Assembly: GCA_028818375.1 (NCBI GenBank)
Contig: JAPPOB010000002.1
Coordinates: forward strand, 124,001 to 188,000
Direction of reading: 5' to 3'
DNA length: 64,000 bases
From: Anaerolineaceae bacterium
GTDB lineage: Bacteria; Chloroflexota; Anaerolineae; Aggregatilineales; Phototrophicaceae
Made by a program: the position numbers and the translations under genes. Under the pieces are notes generated by a model. It did no database searches and was not told the DNA's origin. It saw only the letters and a program-made list of their open reading frames with translations. Below are positions 16,531 through 25,960 of this stretch, piece after piece (position 1 is the stretch's first letter; the number at the start of each line of letters is the position of its first letter).

Positions 16531-17826
16531 ATGAACGCCCTGACGGAGCACATTCAGCAGACCTCGCTGGTCGACACGCACGAGCACATGCAGCCTGAGC
16601 AGCGTTACGTCGACGAGGGGCCGGACGTACTCGTCGACCTGTTTGGCAACTACGTGGCCGCGGACCTGATCTCCGCCGGCGCCACACAACGAGCTGTTGA
16701 CGCTCTGCTCGACAGCAACAATTCGGACATTGAGCAGCGTTGGGCGGGCGTTCGTGAGGCCTGGCAGCACTGTCGCCACACGGGCTACGGTGAGGCGACG
16801 CGCAGCGTCGCGCGCGACGTTTACGGCATGGACGAGATCAGCGTGGCGGGTATTGAAGCTGCGGCTGAGACGAACCGGCAACTACGACGGCCGGGCGAAC
16901 GTCTGCGCATTCTGCGTGAGCGCGGGCGACTGGACCACATCCAGACCGACGACATGCAGTGGCGCTGCGCGCCGGATGCATCCGGACCCGACTTTTTCCT
17001 CTACGACTTTTCGCTGCGCGACTTTGCCGTCGGGGTGTTTGACGCGCAGGCCCTGGAGGAGGAGACGGGTATCGAGGTGCGTGACCTGGCCAGTCTGGAT
17101 GCCGGCCTTGAAGCGCTTTACGCCAGGTATGGCCCGCTGGCGATCGCAGTGAAGACCCAGCACGCCTACGACCGCACGCTGCTCTGGCGCAAACGCAGTC
17201 GCGCAGAGGTGTCCCCGGTTTTGGCCAGGCATCTGCGCGGCGAGGCACTGGACGTGGCCGAAAGGCTCTGCCTCGGCGACTGGTGCCTGGACCGCGGCGC
17301 GGCGCTGGCAGCGGAATATAATCTCCCGCTCAAGATCCACACCGGCTATTACGCCGGCAACAACCGCATGCCGGTGGATTTCATTAAACCGGGCAACGTC
17401 TGCGCCTTGCTGGCCGAACACCTCGACACGCGTTTTGTGCTGATGCACAGCGGCTGGCCCTACGACGCCGAACTGGCGGCGCTGGCCAAGCACTACGCCA
17501 ACGTGTGGGTGGACATGTGCTGGGCCTGGAGCATCGATCCGCACAGCAACGTCGATTTCCTGCGGCGCATGATCCACAGCGCGCCGCTGAACAAGATCTT
17601 CGCATTTGGCGGTGATACGGCCTGGCCCAACGCAGCCGTGGCCTATGCGCAACAGGCGCGGCGCGGCCTGGCGCGGGCCCTGCAGGCCGAGGTGGAGGAA
17701 GGGACGTTTGACGAAGGTGAGGCCATGGCGCTGGCCACCAAACTGATGAGCGGCAATCAATACGCATGTTTCGACGTCGCCGGGCGGCGCGGCGCTCTGC
17801 GCGCTGCGCTGGCGACGGCAAGGTAA
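16531..17826 (+). CDS. Amidohydrolase-2 / uronate-isomerase-like protein
   Basis: A 431-residue metal-dependent TIM-barrel protein. It shows the H-x-H site in VDTHEHMQPEQ, later metal ligands in KIHTGYYAGNN and LMHSGWPYDAEL, and a final GGDTAWPNAAV Asp. The domain shape resembles uronate isomerases and gamma-resorcylate-decarboxylase relatives of the amidohydrolase superfamily. It forms a two-gene unit with the upstream kinase; a role in sugar-acid or aromatic acid metabolism is possible but not shown. Confidence 0.75.
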   Translation: MNALTEHIQQTSLVDTHEHMQPEQRYVDEGPDVLVDLFGNYVAADLISAGATQRAVDALLDSNNSDIEQRWAGVREAWQHCRHTGYGEATRSVARDVYGMDEISVAGIEAAAETNRQLRRPGERLRILRERGRLDHIQTDDMQWRCAPDASGPDFFLYDFSLRDFAVGVFDAQALEEETGIEVRDLASLDAGLEALYARYGPLAIAVKTQHAYDRTLLWRKRSRAEVSPVLARHLRGEALDVAERLCLGDWCLDRGAALAAEYNLPLKIHTGYYAGNNRMPVDFIKPGNVCALLAEHLDTRFVLMHSGWPYDAELAALAKHYANVWVDMCWAWSIDPHSNVDFLRRMIHSAPLNKIFAFGGDTAWPNAAVAYAQQARRGLARALQAEVEEGTFDEGEAMALATKLMSGNQYACFDVAGRRGALRAALATAR

Positions 17827-17877
17827 GGCGGGAGTTTCGTGGCGCTGTCGCAGGAACGCCAGATTGTTGCTGCAAGC

Positions 17878-17903
17878 AAAATCCCGCACCGGAAGTGCGG
17901 GAT
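17878..17903 (-). terminator. Rho-independent terminator after tRNA-Pro
   Basis: On the minus strand an 8-base stem (TCCCGCAC / GTGCGGGA, extendable by an A-T pair) with a five-base loop is followed by TTTT. It ends the tRNA-Pro transcript. Confidence 0.8.
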
Positions 17904-17908
17904 GCCTG

Positions 17909-17982
17909 TCGGGGCGACGGGATTTGAACCCATGACCTCACCGACCCGAACGGTGCGCGCTACCGGGCTGCGCCACGCCCCG
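17909..17982 (-). tRNA. tRNA-Pro (anticodon CGG)
   Basis: A 74-base cloverleaf on the minus strand: 7-base acceptor stem CGGGGCG/CGCCCCG, D arm with GCGC/GCGC, anticodon stem CACCG/CGGTG around loop TTCGGGT (anticodon CGG, reads CCG), variable loop AGGTC, T arm with TTCAAAT loop, discriminator A. The 3' CCA is not encoded. A promoter and terminator flank it, so it is a single-gene transcript. Confidence 0.97.
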
Positions 17983-17991
17983 AACGATGCA

Positions 17992-18020
17992 AGTGTAGCG
18001 ACGAATGGCGCGAAGGGCAA
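17992..18020 (-). promoter_or_regulatory. Predicted promoter of tRNA-Pro
   Basis: Read on the minus strand: TTGCCC (18020-18015), a 17-base spacer and TACACT (17997-17992). The start site would fall near 17985, three bases before the tRNA. The -35 abuts the start of the divergent CDP-alcohol phosphatidyltransferase gene at 18021. Confidence 0.55.
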
Positions 18021-18626
18021 GTGTCGTCTGTGGCGGACAATCCTGCAACGTTGAGCGGCCGTATTCGCCTGCTGGCCACCCGACCGCTGGCTCGCGTCGG
18101 GCTGGCCCTGCATCGTCTGGGCGTTTCGGCGGACGCCGTCACGCTCGCCGGGTTCGCATTGACGCTGCTGGCGGCCCTCTTCATTGCCCGCGGCCGCCTG
18201 CAGGAAGGCGGTCTGCTGCTGCTGATCAGCCTGCCGCTGGACGCACTGGATGGCGCGGTCGCACGGGCGGCGCAGCGCGACAGTCGTTTCGGCGGCGTGC
18301 TCGATTCCACCCTGGACCGCTACGCCGACGCTGCAATGTTCGCGGCGCTGGTGTATTATTTCGCCAGTCTGGGGCAGATGGAGCATCTGGCGTTGGCCTT
18401 GCTGGCGCTGGTTGGCAGCTACGGCGTCAGTTACGTACGCGCCCGGGCCGGCGAGGCTGGCATTGAACTGCGGGAAGGCCTGTTCACGCGCCTGGAGCGC
18501 GTCCTTGTCCTGCTGTTGGCCCTGCTGATCCCGGGGCTTCTGCTGCCGGGGCTGTGGCTGCTGGCCCTGGGATGCAACCTGACTGCGCTGCAACGCCTGT
18601 GGCTGGTCTACCGACAGGAACCTTGA
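18021..18626 (+). CDS. CDP-alcohol phosphatidyltransferase
   Basis: A 201-residue membrane enzyme that swaps CMP of a CDP-alcohol for a second alcohol in phospholipid synthesis. The full signature D-x2-D-G-x2-A-R-x8-G-x3-D-x3-D is present (DALDGAVARAAQRDSRFGGV then LDSTLD). About five to six hydrophobic helices follow the family layout. The head group is uncertain; phosphatidylinositol-phosphate or phosphatidylglycerophosphate synthesis are the main options. GTG start at 18021; another GTG at 18030 is possible. lgt follows after 12 bases. Confidence 0.85.
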   Translation: MSSVADNPATLSGRIRLLATRPLARVGLALHRLGVSADAVTLAGFALTLLAALFIARGRLQEGGLLLLISLPLDALDGAVARAAQRDSRFGGVLDSTLDRYADAAMFAALVYYFASLGQMEHLALALLALVGSYGVSYVRARAGEAGIELREGLFTRLERVLVLLLALLIPGLLLPGLWLLALGCNLTALQRLWLVYRQEP

Positions 18627-18638
18627 GGGAGAAGGCAG

Positions 18639-19646
18639 ATGGAATTCGAGCGAGAGCTGATCGTCCTGTTTGACCGCGTTCAGCTGCGCTATTACGGCAT
18701 CATTCTCGTCGTGGCGATGCTGGTGGCGGCCAACGTGGCGGCGCGCCTGGCCCGCCGCAGCGGCCACGACCCGGAACACATTTGGGGCGCCTTGACCTGG
18801 GGCATCATCCCGGCCATCGTGGGCGCGCGCCTGTGGTTTGTCTTTTTCCCGCCGGCGGCGCTGGTGGATGAAGGCATCACCACGGTCTGGATGCTGCAGA
18901 ACTTCTTCGACATGCAGCAGGGCGCCATCGCCATCTGGAGCGGCGGACTGGGCATCTTTGGAGCGGTGGGCGGCGGACTGCTGGGTGTGCTGCTCTACCT
19001 GCGCCGCAACAACCTGATGCCCGGCCCCTGGCTGGACATCGCTGCAGTGGCGCTGCCGGTGGGGCAGGCGACAGGCCGCTGGGCCAACTTCGTCAACCAG
19101 GAGCTCTACGGCACGCCCACCGACCTGCCCTGGGGCATCACCATCGACGCTTCCAGTCGGGTCGCGCCCTATCGCAGCCTGATCGACTACCCGCTGGATA
19201 CCGGCTTTCATCCGCTCTTCCTCTATGAATCGCTCTGGAGCCTGCTGGGTTTTCTGGTCCTGCTCAATCTTCACCGCCGCTGGCAGCGGCGACTGCCGGG
19301 CGACATCTTCATCGCCTACCTGGCCTTCTATTGCGCCGGCCGCTTTCTGCTGGAATTCATCCGCGTCGAGGTCGTGCTGATCAATACGCTCAACGTCAAC
19401 CAGACGATCGTGGGACTGTTGTTTCTGCTGGCGGTCGCCCTGCTGCTCTACCGCCGGCGCGGCGGCGAGGAGGCCTTCGCAGCGCGTCTGGCGCTGGCCG
19501 GGGAGCAGGAACGGGCATCGCGACATGCTGAAGAGGAAATGATCGCGGCCCGCGAGGCCGCCGCCGAGCGTCGTCGGGCGCAGCAGCAACCCCTGCGCGA
19601 GGTGATTCGGTCGCGCATTGCAAGACTGCGCAACCGTCATGACTGA
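18639..19646 (+). CDS. lgt: Prolipoprotein diacylglyceryl transferase
   Basis: Lgt moves diacylglycerol from phosphatidylglycerol to the lipobox Cys of prolipoproteins in the membrane. The 335-residue protein has seven hydrophobic segments, the signature GRWANFVNQELYG (about residue 149) and HPLFLYESLW. A charged C-terminal tail of about 50 residues, rich in Glu, Arg and Ala, extends beyond the usual end and is likely helical in the cytoplasm. Located in an apparent unit with the phosphatidyltransferase, whose product class supplies its substrate. Confidence 0.95.
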   Translation: MEFERELIVLFDRVQLRYYGIILVVAMLVAANVAARLARRSGHDPEHIWGALTWGIIPAIVGARLWFVFFPPAALVDEGITTVWMLQNFFDMQQGAIAIWSGGLGIFGAVGGGLLGVLLYLRRNNLMPGPWLDIAAVALPVGQATGRWANFVNQELYGTPTDLPWGITIDASSRVAPYRSLIDYPLDTGFHPLFLYESLWSLLGFLVLLNLHRRWQRRLPGDIFIAYLAFYCAGRFLLEFIRVEVVLINTLNVNQTIVGLLFLLAVALLLYRRRGGEEAFAARLALAGEQERASRHAEEEMIAAREAAAERRRAQQQPLREVIRSRIARLRNRHD

Positions 19647-20151
19647 ATCGATTCCCCTCGGTCCGTTGGCAGCCCAGGCGGAGAGCATTTGGCAACTCTG
19701 CGCGGGCGTCGATGAATCGCAGGCCCGCTGGCGACCGGACGCGGATTCCTGGTCGATGCTGGAGGTGATCAACCATCTGGCCGATGAGGAAAGCGCGGAT
19801 TTCCGCGCGAGACTGGACTGCATCCTGCACCACCCGGAAGACCCCTGGTCGCCCATTGATCCGACCGGTTGGGTGCTGCAGCGCGGCTACAACCAGCGCG
19901 ACCTGGGGGAGTCGTTGCAGCGCTTCAGCGCAGCGCGTGAGGAGTCGCTGGTGTGGTTGCGCTCGCTGGGCGACGCAGACCTGAATGTGTCAGCCCCCGC
20001 GCCCTGGGGAGGCCGGATTTGCGCCGGCGACATGCTCGCCGCCTGGGTGGCCCACGACCTCTTGCACCTGCGTCAACTGGTCGAATTGCACTACGCCTGG
20101 ACGGCGCAGCGCATGCAACCCTGGAGCGTCGCCTACGCCGGTGACTGGTAA
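19639..20151 (+). CDS. DinB-like four-helix-bundle protein
   Basis: A 170-residue protein of the DinB/YfiT-like putative metalloenzyme superfamily (not DNA polymerase IV). Likely metal ligands are the His of [10 protein letters not shown] (about residue 44) and the His pair of [10 protein letters not shown] near residue 144. Members include thiol-S-transferases and many of unknown role. ATG 19639 overlaps the end of lgt by 8 bases, suggesting coupling. Confidence 0.8.
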   Translation: MTESIPLGPLAAQAESIWQLCAGVDESQARWRPDADSWSMLEVINHLADEESADFRARLDCILHHPEDPWSPIDPTGWVLQRGYNQRDLGESLQRFSAAREESLVWLRSLGDADLNVSAPAPWGGRICAGDMLAAWVAHDLLHLRQLVELHYAWTAQRMQPWSVAYAGDW

Positions 20152-20270
20152 AATGTACGCATGGCTATTCGCGGGATGGGCGCGGATTCCAACGCGACGT
20201 TAACTCCCCTGTGCCACAATGTTCAGGTACCCTGCTAAAAGGTCATCCCGCCGGAAACCTGGACAACACC

Positions 20271-22754
20271 ATGAGCGACTCCGTCGCAGATCACGAAGAA
20301 GCGGTAGAAGTCAGCGAAAACGCGGTTGTCTACGGCGCGGAACCGACTGCCAATGGCGAAAGGGACGAGGCTGCGCCCCGGCCCCTGGAGCTGCCGGTGC
20401 TGCCGCTGCGCGGAATGGTCGTCTACCCGCAAACAGCGGTGCCGCTGACCGTCGGCCAGCCCCGCAGCATGAAGCTGGTGGATGACGCGGTCAACGGCGA
20501 TCGGGTCATTTGCCTCGTGGCCTCCCTGGACCCCGACAACGAGACGCCAGGCCCGGACGAGGTCTGCCGCATCGGGACGCGGGCGTCGATCCACCGTCTG
20601 TCGCGCTCGCCGGATGGCACCCTGCGCCTGCTGGTGCAGGGCCTGACGCGCCTGCGCATCGACGAGTTCGTGGAGCATGAGCCCTGGCTGAAGGCCAGCG
20701 TCAGCGAGATTCCGGAGGACACCGAGGCCGAAGAACTGGAAATCGAGGCGCTGACGCGCAACGTGGTCGATCAGTTCACGCGCATGGCCGAAATGGTGCC
20801 CAGCATCCCCGGCGAACTCATTTCTTCCGCGTTGAACATGGAAGACCCGCTGCAACTGGTCTACGCCATCGCCACCTACGTGCGCATTGAACTGGGCGAG
20901 GCGCAGAATCTGCTGGAGATCGACTCGCTGGAGAGCAAGCTGCGCCATTTGATGGCCCTGCTGGGCAAGGAACTGGAGGTGCTCGAGCTGGGCCGCAAGA
21001 TCCAGACTGAAGCGCAGTCCGGCATGGAAAAGGTGCAGCGCGAGTACTTCCTGCGCGAACAGTTGAAGGCCATCCAGCGGGAGCTGGGCGAAAGCGACGA
21101 GCAAACGGCGGAAATCGAGGAGTTCCGCAAACGCATCATGGAAGCCGGCATGACGGAGGAGGCGCAAAAGGAAGGACTGCGCGAACTGGAGCGCCTGTCG
21201 CGCCTGCCGACCGCCGCCGCCGAATACGGCGTCATCCGCACCTGGCTCGACTGGCTGACCAGTCTGCCCTGGTCGAAGCGCAGCGAGGACAAACTGGACA
21301 TCGGCCACGCCCGCGCCGTGCTGGATGAGGACCACTACGGCCTCAAGGACATCAAGGAGCGCATCCTCGAATACCTGGCCGTGCGCAAGCTGCGCGCCGA
21401 ACGCGCCGAAGAACAGGACGCGCGGGATGAACCGGCCGACCGCATCCGGCGCGATCGCAAGGGCGCGATCCTGGCCTTCGTCGGGCCGCCGGGCGTCGGC
21501 AAGACCTCGCTGGGCGCTTCCATCGCGCGCGCCATGGGGCGCGAATTCGTGCGTATGAGCCTGGGAGGAGTGCGCGACGAAGCCGAGATTCGGGGCTTCC
21601 GCCGCACCTATGTCGGCGCGATGCCCGGCCGCCTGATCCAGACCCTGCGTCGCGTCGAGTCCATCAACCCGGTCATCATGATGGACGAGGTCGACAAACT
21701 GGGGCGCGATTTCCGTGGCGACCCGGCCAGCGCCTTGCTGGAAGTGCTCGACCCCGAACAGAATTTCGAGTTTCGCGACCACTATCTGGACGTGGCGCTG
21801 GACCTCAGCGAGGTGCTGTTTATCACCACCGCCAACGAGCTGGAACCGATTCCCGGGCCCTTGCGGGACCGCATGGAGATCATTCAGCTCAGCGGTTACA
21901 CCGAACTGGAGAAACAGGAGATCGCGAAGCGCTATCTCGTGCCGCGGCAGACCCGCGAGAACGGCCTGCGCCCATCCGAGATCGCCTTCGACGACGAGGC
22001 CCTGCAACTGCTCATTCGGGACTACACTCGCGAGGCCGGCGTGCGCAGCCTGGAGCGGGAAATCGGGCGCGCGGCGCGCAAGGTGGTCACCCGCATCGCC
22101 GAGGGCGAAGGGGACAGCGTGGCGATCGACACGGCATTGCTGCGCGACCTGTTGGGCAAGCCGCGGCACGGCTGGCGCGAGGAGATCGCCGGACGAACCG
22201 ACCGCCCGGGTGTGGCGACCGGCCTGGCCTGGACGCCGGTGGGCGGCGAGGTGCTTTTCGTCGAGGCGGCGCGCATGGCCGGCAGCAAGGGCTTTCAGTA
22301 CACCGGCCAGCTGGGCGAGGTCATGCAGGAAAGCGCGCTGACGGCGCTCAGTTACGTTCGCTCGCAGGCGGAAGTGCTGGAAATCGATCCGGCGCTCTTT
22401 GACAACAACGACATTCACCTGCACGTGCCGGCGGGCGCGGTGCGCAAGGACGGCCCCTCCGCCGGCGTGACAATGGCCGTGGCCCTGGCCTCCCTGCTGA
22501 CCGGCCGCCCTGTGCGCAGCGACGTGGCCATGACGGGCGAGATTACGTTGCGCGGCCAGGTGCTGCCGGTGGGCGGCATCAAGGACAAGGTGCTGGCCGC
22601 GCATCGTCTGGGCGTGGGCACGGTGGTCATCCCGCACAAGAACGAAAACGACCTGGACGATCTGCCGGGCGAGGTGCGCGATTCGCTGGACTTTGTGCTG
22701 GCGGAGCGCGTCGACGACGTGCTGGGCGCCTCGCTGGGGGAACCTGGCGGGTAA
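20271..22754 (+). CDS. lon: ATP-dependent protease Lon
   Basis: An 827-residue Lon protease that degrades damaged and regulatory proteins in the cytoplasm. Order: N-terminal substrate domain ([18 protein letters not shown]), coiled helical region, AAA+ module with Walker [12 protein letters not shown] and Walker [10 protein letters not shown], and protease domain with catalytic Ser in [14 protein letters not shown] and Lys in [10 protein letters not shown]. The N-terminus carries about 45 acidic extra residues. ATG 20271 has only a weak binding site; a TTG-type start at 20211 is less likely. Confidence 0.97.
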   Translation: MSDSVADHEEAVEVSENAVVYGAEPTANGERDEAAPRPLELPVLPLRGMVVYPQTAVPLTVGQPRSMKLVDDAVNGDRVICLVASLDPDNETPGPDEVCRIGTRASIHRLSRSPDGTLRLLVQGLTRLRIDEFVEHEPWLKASVSEIPEDTEAEELEIEALTRNVVDQFTRMAEMVPSIPGELISSALNMEDPLQLVYAIATYVRIELGEAQNLLEIDSLESKLRHLMALLGKELEVLELGRKIQTEAQSGMEKVQREYFLREQLKAIQRELGESDEQTAEIEEFRKRIMEAGMTEEAQKEGLRELERLSRLPTAAAEYGVIRTWLDWLTSLPWSKRSEDKLDIGHARAVLDEDHYGLKDIKERILEYLAVRKLRAERAEEQDARDEPADRIRRDRKGAILAFVGPPGVGKTSLGASIARAMGREFVRMSLGGVRDEAEIRGFRRTYVGAMPGRLIQTLRRVESINPVIMMDEVDKLGRDFRGDPASALLEVLDPEQNFEFRDHYLDVALDLSEVLFITTANELEPIPGPLRDRMEIIQLSGYTELEKQEIAKRYLVPRQTRENGLRPSEIAFDDEALQLLIRDYTREAGVRSLEREIGRAARKVVTRIAEGEGDSVAIDTALLRDLLGKPRHGWREEIAGRTDRPGVATGLAWTPVGGEVLFVEAARMAGSKGFQYTGQLGEVMQESALTALSYVRSQAEVLEIDPALFDNNDIHLHVPAGAVRKDGPSAGVTMAVALASLLTGRPVRSDVAMTGEITLRGQVLPVGGIKDKVLAAHRLGVGTVVIPHKNENDLDDLPGEVRDSLDFVLAERVDDVLGASLGEPGG

Positions 22755-22765
22755 CCCGTCGCAGA

Positions 22766-23620
22766 CTAGCGTAGCAGGTGCCAGCGGCCGTCGCTGCACA
22801 ATTCAATCTGGCCGCGCCGCTTCAGGCCTTGTTGCGCGTTGCGGACATAGTGCTTCCAGCGTTTGCCAAAGTGGACGCCGTCAATCACACGGTCGATTGC
22901 ATCATCGCAGATATCCGGATGGATGGCCTGAATGCAGGGGTGTAGATCTTCAGTCAAAAGCGGCCCATTGCGTTCGAGCAGGAACAGGATTGTGTTCATC
23001 AGAATGCCGTTGGTTGTCTTGCCGCGTGCGCGGGCCTTCAACAGGGTGACTTGCGATTGTGCCAGCCCTTTGGTTAGTTTGGCCCTTGCTTCCCTGCTGG
23101 CTGAGTCTTCCATCGTTCGATAGTCCTGCTGAAGTTGCCGAATATCGTTCGCGTAATTCACCAGAATCGCTCGCGGAACGCTGCACCCCAGCAAGGCAAA
23201 ATCCTCAAAATCCTTGCGAATCCGTTTCACGGTTTCTTCATCGCGCAACAGGACACCATACTCCAGGTTTTCCCTTAGGCCGCCTGTTGTCAGATTTGCT
23301 GACGAAATGATGGCTGCGTGATTGTCAGCGATGTAGACCTTGGCATGCAGCGAGGGCAGATGTGAGACCGTTGTCGGCCCGACATGTTCAGAGAACTCAA
23401 CTAGGGCATCAACATTTAGCGAACCTGTGCCGTCACTGCCATTGAAGAGATTCGTGAGAATGTGTGTATGCAAAAGACGCGACTGTGCGTTCAGTACGCG
23501 GGCAACCTGTTCCAGCGGCCAGCGGGTGATGAAGGGTGAGGCAATGAAGAGCGATGAATTTACGCCACGCACGAGCTCCATGAGATGCATGGACCAGTTT
23601 CTGGAATGGATTTCAGGCAT
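22766..23620 (-). CDS. Phospholipase-D-fold nuclease-like protein with winged-helix tail
   Basis: A 284-residue protein with one H-x-K-x4-D motif (LHAKVYIADNHAAIISSANL, about residues 94-113), so two copies would pair to form an active site as in Nuc/BfiI-type nucleases. The C-terminal third (ILMNTILFLLERNGPLLTED to WKHYVRNAQQGLKRRG) looks like the winged-helix N-terminal domain of Mrr-type restriction enzymes. Base composition is clearly lower in GC than lon and other neighbours. Divergent from an orphan small gene. A DNA-targeting, possibly defensive nuclease is the best inference; nothing shows its substrate. Confidence 0.75.
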   Translation of the reverse strand: MPEIHSRNWSMHLMELVRGVNSSLFIASPFITRWPLEQVARVLNAQSRLLHTHILTNLFNGSDGTGSLNVDALVEFSEHVGPTTVSHLPSLHAKVYIADNHAAIISSANLTTGGLRENLEYGVLLRDEETVKRIRKDFEDFALLGCSVPRAILVNYANDIRQLQQDYRTMEDSASREARAKLTKGLAQSQVTLLKARARGKTTNGILMNTILFLLERNGPLLTEDLHPCIQAIHPDICDDAIDRVIDGVHFGKRWKHYVRNAQQGLKRRGQIELCSDGRWHLLR

Positions 23621-23631
23621 TTGGCCCCCGA

Positions 23632-23660
23632 ATTGGTAGCTCGAACGAACATTGGTAGCT
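23632..23660. repeat. Direct repeat between two divergent accessory genes
   Basis: ATTGGTAGCT occurs at 23632-23641 and again at 23651-23660, a 19-base period, beginning 11 bases upstream of the nuclease gene start. Position and spacing (about two helix turns) suit a binding site for a dimeric regulator, but a short chance duplication is possible. Confidence 0.4.
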
Positions 23661-23740
23661 TGCCCTCACGAGGTGCCCGGCCTACAGATTTAATATGCAG
23701 GCCACTGCAAGGGTGCGGGTTGTTGGGAAGGAGCGTACCA

Positions 23741-24016
23741 ATGAATAGCATGCCACCACAGGCATTTTACTCCAGCAAAATCTGCTGGCGAGGGGTCTGG
23801 ACGCTGGGGCTTCTCAGACTGAACGAGGAAATCAGCGACAGAATGGTGCAACTGCTGGAGCAAGAATTGGCCGACCTGTACAGGGTAACCGAAGCGAAGT
23901 TGCGCCGCGAAAGCAGGGACGTGGATGTTGACCTGAGGGATCTGAAAACATCGTATCAGGATGTTTGTGGAGTCTTGGGGAGTGACTTTCTGGATCCAGC
24001 GGATGTCGGTGTGTAA
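23741..24016 (+). CDS. Orphan small helical protein
   Basis: A 91-residue protein, MNSMPPQAFYSSKICWRGVW at the start, followed by an amphipathic helix (LNEEISDRMVQLLEQELADL) and a charged stretch. I do not recognise a family. ATG 23741 has an AAGGAG site 7 bases upstream, much better than any earlier start in the frame. It is divergent from the phospholipase-D-type gene in the same lower-GC patch, so the two may form one accessory module. Confidence 0.55.
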   Translation: MNSMPPQAFYSSKICWRGVWTLGLLRLNEEISDRMVQLLEQELADLYRVTEAKLRRESRDVDVDLRDLKTSYQDVCGVLGSDFLDPADVGV

Positions 24017-24101
24017 CGGTCTTCACAGCCAACAAGGTCGGCCTGACATTCCAAAAAACTGGCTTGAGCGGAAAAGAAACGGCCCAATGCGCAGAAGACC
24101 G
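24017..24101. repeat. Inverted repeat CGGTCTTC / GAAGACCG
   Basis: Perfect 8-base arms at 24017-24024 and 24094-24101, separated by 69 bases, right after the stop of the orphan gene and just before the promoter of the PHP gene. Could be a long-loop RNA structure or the border of the accessory patch; no further evidence. Confidence 0.3.
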
Positions 24102-24130
24102 CTGACGATCCACAGGGATTACGCTATACT
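24102..24130 (+). promoter_or_regulatory. Predicted promoter of the PHP-Schlafen gene
   Basis: CTGACG (24102-24107), a 17-base spacer and TATACT (24125-24130). Transcription would start near 24137, leaving a leader of about 70 bases before ATG 24206. Confidence 0.55.
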
Positions 24131-24205
24131 GCAAACGGGCGGCGGGAGATTTTGCCCAGGCAGCGGAGAGAGACGAAAAACTTGCCATCCAGACGCAAGG
24201 CGCGC

Positions 24206-25960
24206 ATGAAGTGGTACCGCGCCGACCTGCATCTGCACACACCCGCTTCTGATGACTATCAGCAGCGTTCTGTTTCCACCCTCGATATCCTGCGCCAGGC
24301 CGAAAGTCGCGGCCTGGACATCGTGGCCTTCACCGACCACAACACGGTCGGGGGCTACGCCGCCATGCAGCAGGAGATCGAGCAACTCACCTGGCTGGAA
24401 CAACTGGGCCGCATCCAGGCCGCCGAGCAGGACAAGCTGACGGACTACCGTCGCCTGCTGGAAAAAGTCCTCGTGCTGCCCGGTTTTGAATTCACCGCCA
24501 CGCTGGGCTTCCACATCCTTGGCATTTTCGCGCCGGAAACCCCCTTGCGCCAACTGGAGCATGTGTTGCTCAGTCTGAACGTGCCGCCCGAGGCGCTGGA
24601 AGCCGGCTCCTCGCGGGTCGGCGCTTCCGCCGACGTGCTCACGGCCTATCGCCTGATCAACGAGGCCGGCGGCATCTGCATCGCAGCCCACGTCAACAGC
24701 ACGCACGGCGTGGCCATGCGCGGCGTGGATTTCGGCGGTCAGACGCGCATCGCCTATACGCAGGACCCCAACCTGCACGCGCTGGAGGTCACCGACCTGA
24801 CCAGCAGGACGCGCAACAGCACGCAGCGCTTCTTTTCGGGCACCAAGCCGGAGTATCCGCGACGCATGCGCTGTGTGCAGGGCTCGGACGCGCATAGACT
24901 GCGCGCCGGCAGTGGCAGGGACAGGGCCCGAAACCTCGGCATCGGCGACCGCGTGACCGAGGTGCAATTGCCGGAACGCTCCTTCCCGGCGTTGCTGGAA
25001 TTGTTCCGCAGCAACGATTTCTCGCGCTCACGACCCTGGACCGTCAGCAGCAACAACTACGACTACGTGGCCCTGGCGCGGGAGGATGGCAGCAGCGTCA
25101 TTCAGTCATTCCACGAATCGATGACGCGGCGCGGCGGACGTCTCTACAACATCATCAGCGACGTCTGCGCCTTCGCCAACGGCAATGGCGGCACCATCTG
25201 GGTGGGGGCCAGCGACGACCGCAAACAGCCACCCGCCGGCGTGAGCCGCGTGAAGGACAGCATCAAGACCCTCGGCGAGGCGATCAACAGCATGCTGACG
25301 CCAACGCTGGAAGTCACCATTGACGCCCTGGAGAGCCAGGGCAAGCAGGTCGTGCGCCTGCGCGTGCCACGCGGTGAGGACAAGCCCTACGCCATTGAGG
25401 ACTACAAGATTTACGTGCGCTCCGAGAGCGAGACCAACCTCGCCGTGCGTGACGAGATCGTCAATCTGGTGCGACAACAGTCCGACGCGGATTCGTCTGG
25501 CGCCGCGGCCGGCACGCCGGCCCAGGGGGGTGACGACGCACAGGGCAACGAGCGTGCCAAAGATTCAGCGGCGGGTAACGCGAAGGAATCGGGCGCAGAC
25601 GACAAGGGCGTCAAACCGCCGCGTGGCGGCGTCGAGATCGTCGGTACCGAGCAGCGCAACGACGTGCGTTATCATGTGCTGCGCGACCTGCGCAACGGCA
25701 ACATCGTCAAAAACGTGACCCGTTCCTCCGCGCGCCGGCTCTGGCACTACGCCATCACACGGCGCGAAAACAACCCGGTGCGCGCCGGCAACGTGCAGTG
25801 GCAGGGCGACATCGGCCTGGTGCGGCGTTACCAGCGCGATGGCAAACCCCGTTTTGACCTGGCGCAGCGCAACAACGGCGACATTCGCGTCTATTACGGC
25901 GTTGCCGAAAGCGGCATGCACGGGGAATGGCAGGTCTTCCTCAGCGAAGAGGAAAACTGA
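24206..25960 (+). CDS. PHP phosphoesterase fused to Schlafen AlbA_2 domain
   Basis: A 584-residue multidomain protein. Residues 1 to about 275 form a PHP phosphoesterase-like domain: H-x-H in [40 protein letters not shown] and [10 protein letters not shown] supply the metal ligands. Residues about 295-430 match the Schlafen AlbA_2 (divergent AAA_4) domain ([39 protein letters not shown]). A low-complexity Gly/Asp/Ala linker follows (about 435-470), then a C-terminal domain of about 110 residues of unknown type. Schlafen domains bind or cut RNA and PHP domains cut phosphoesters, so a nucleic-acid role is inferred, not shown. Start chosen so the H-x-H lies near the N-terminus as usual. Confidence 0.8.
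   Translation: MKWYRADLHLHTPASDDYQQRSVSTLDILRQAESRGLDIVAFTDHNTVGGYAAMQQEIEQLTWLEQLGRIQAAEQDKLTDYRRLLEKVLVLPGFEFTATLGFHILGIFAPETPLRQLEHVLLSLNVPPEALEAGSSRVGASADVLTAYRLINEAGGICIAAHVNSTHGVAMRGVDFGGQTRIAYTQDPNLHALEVTDLTSRTRNSTQRFFSGTKPEYPRRMRCVQGSDAHRLRAGSGRDRARNLGIGDRVTEVQLPERSFPALLELFRSNDFSRSRPWTVSSNNYDYVALAREDGSSVIQSFHESMTRRGGRLYNIISDVCAFANGNGGTIWVGASDDRKQPPAGVSRVKDSIKTLGEAINSMLTPTLEVTIDALESQGKQVVRLRVPRGEDKPYAIEDYKIYVRSESETNLAVRDEIVNLVRQQSDADSSGAAAGTPAQGGDDAQGNERAKDSAAGNAKESGADDKGVKPPRGGVEIVGTEQRNDVRYHVLRDLRNGNIVKNVTRSSARRLWHYAITRRENNPVRAGNVQWQGDIGLVRRYQRDGKPRFDLAQRNNGDIRVYYGVAESGMHGEWQVFLSEEEN

Noticed and set aside
17757..19856. 699-residue minus-strand frame over tRNA-Pro and lgt
   Set aside because: Runs through a clear tRNA, its promoter and two recognised membrane genes; Gln/Arg-rich shadow translation.
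20235..22799. 854-residue open frame on the minus strand opposite lon
   Set aside because: Composition typical of antisense frames in GC-rich genes (repeated His, Gln, Arg, Ala), no motif; lon on the plus strand matches its family over its whole length.
23585..23740. Longer start for the orphan gene at 23741
   Set aside because: Would overlap the divergent nuclease gene and its upstream region; ATG 23741 has a well-spaced AAGGAG.
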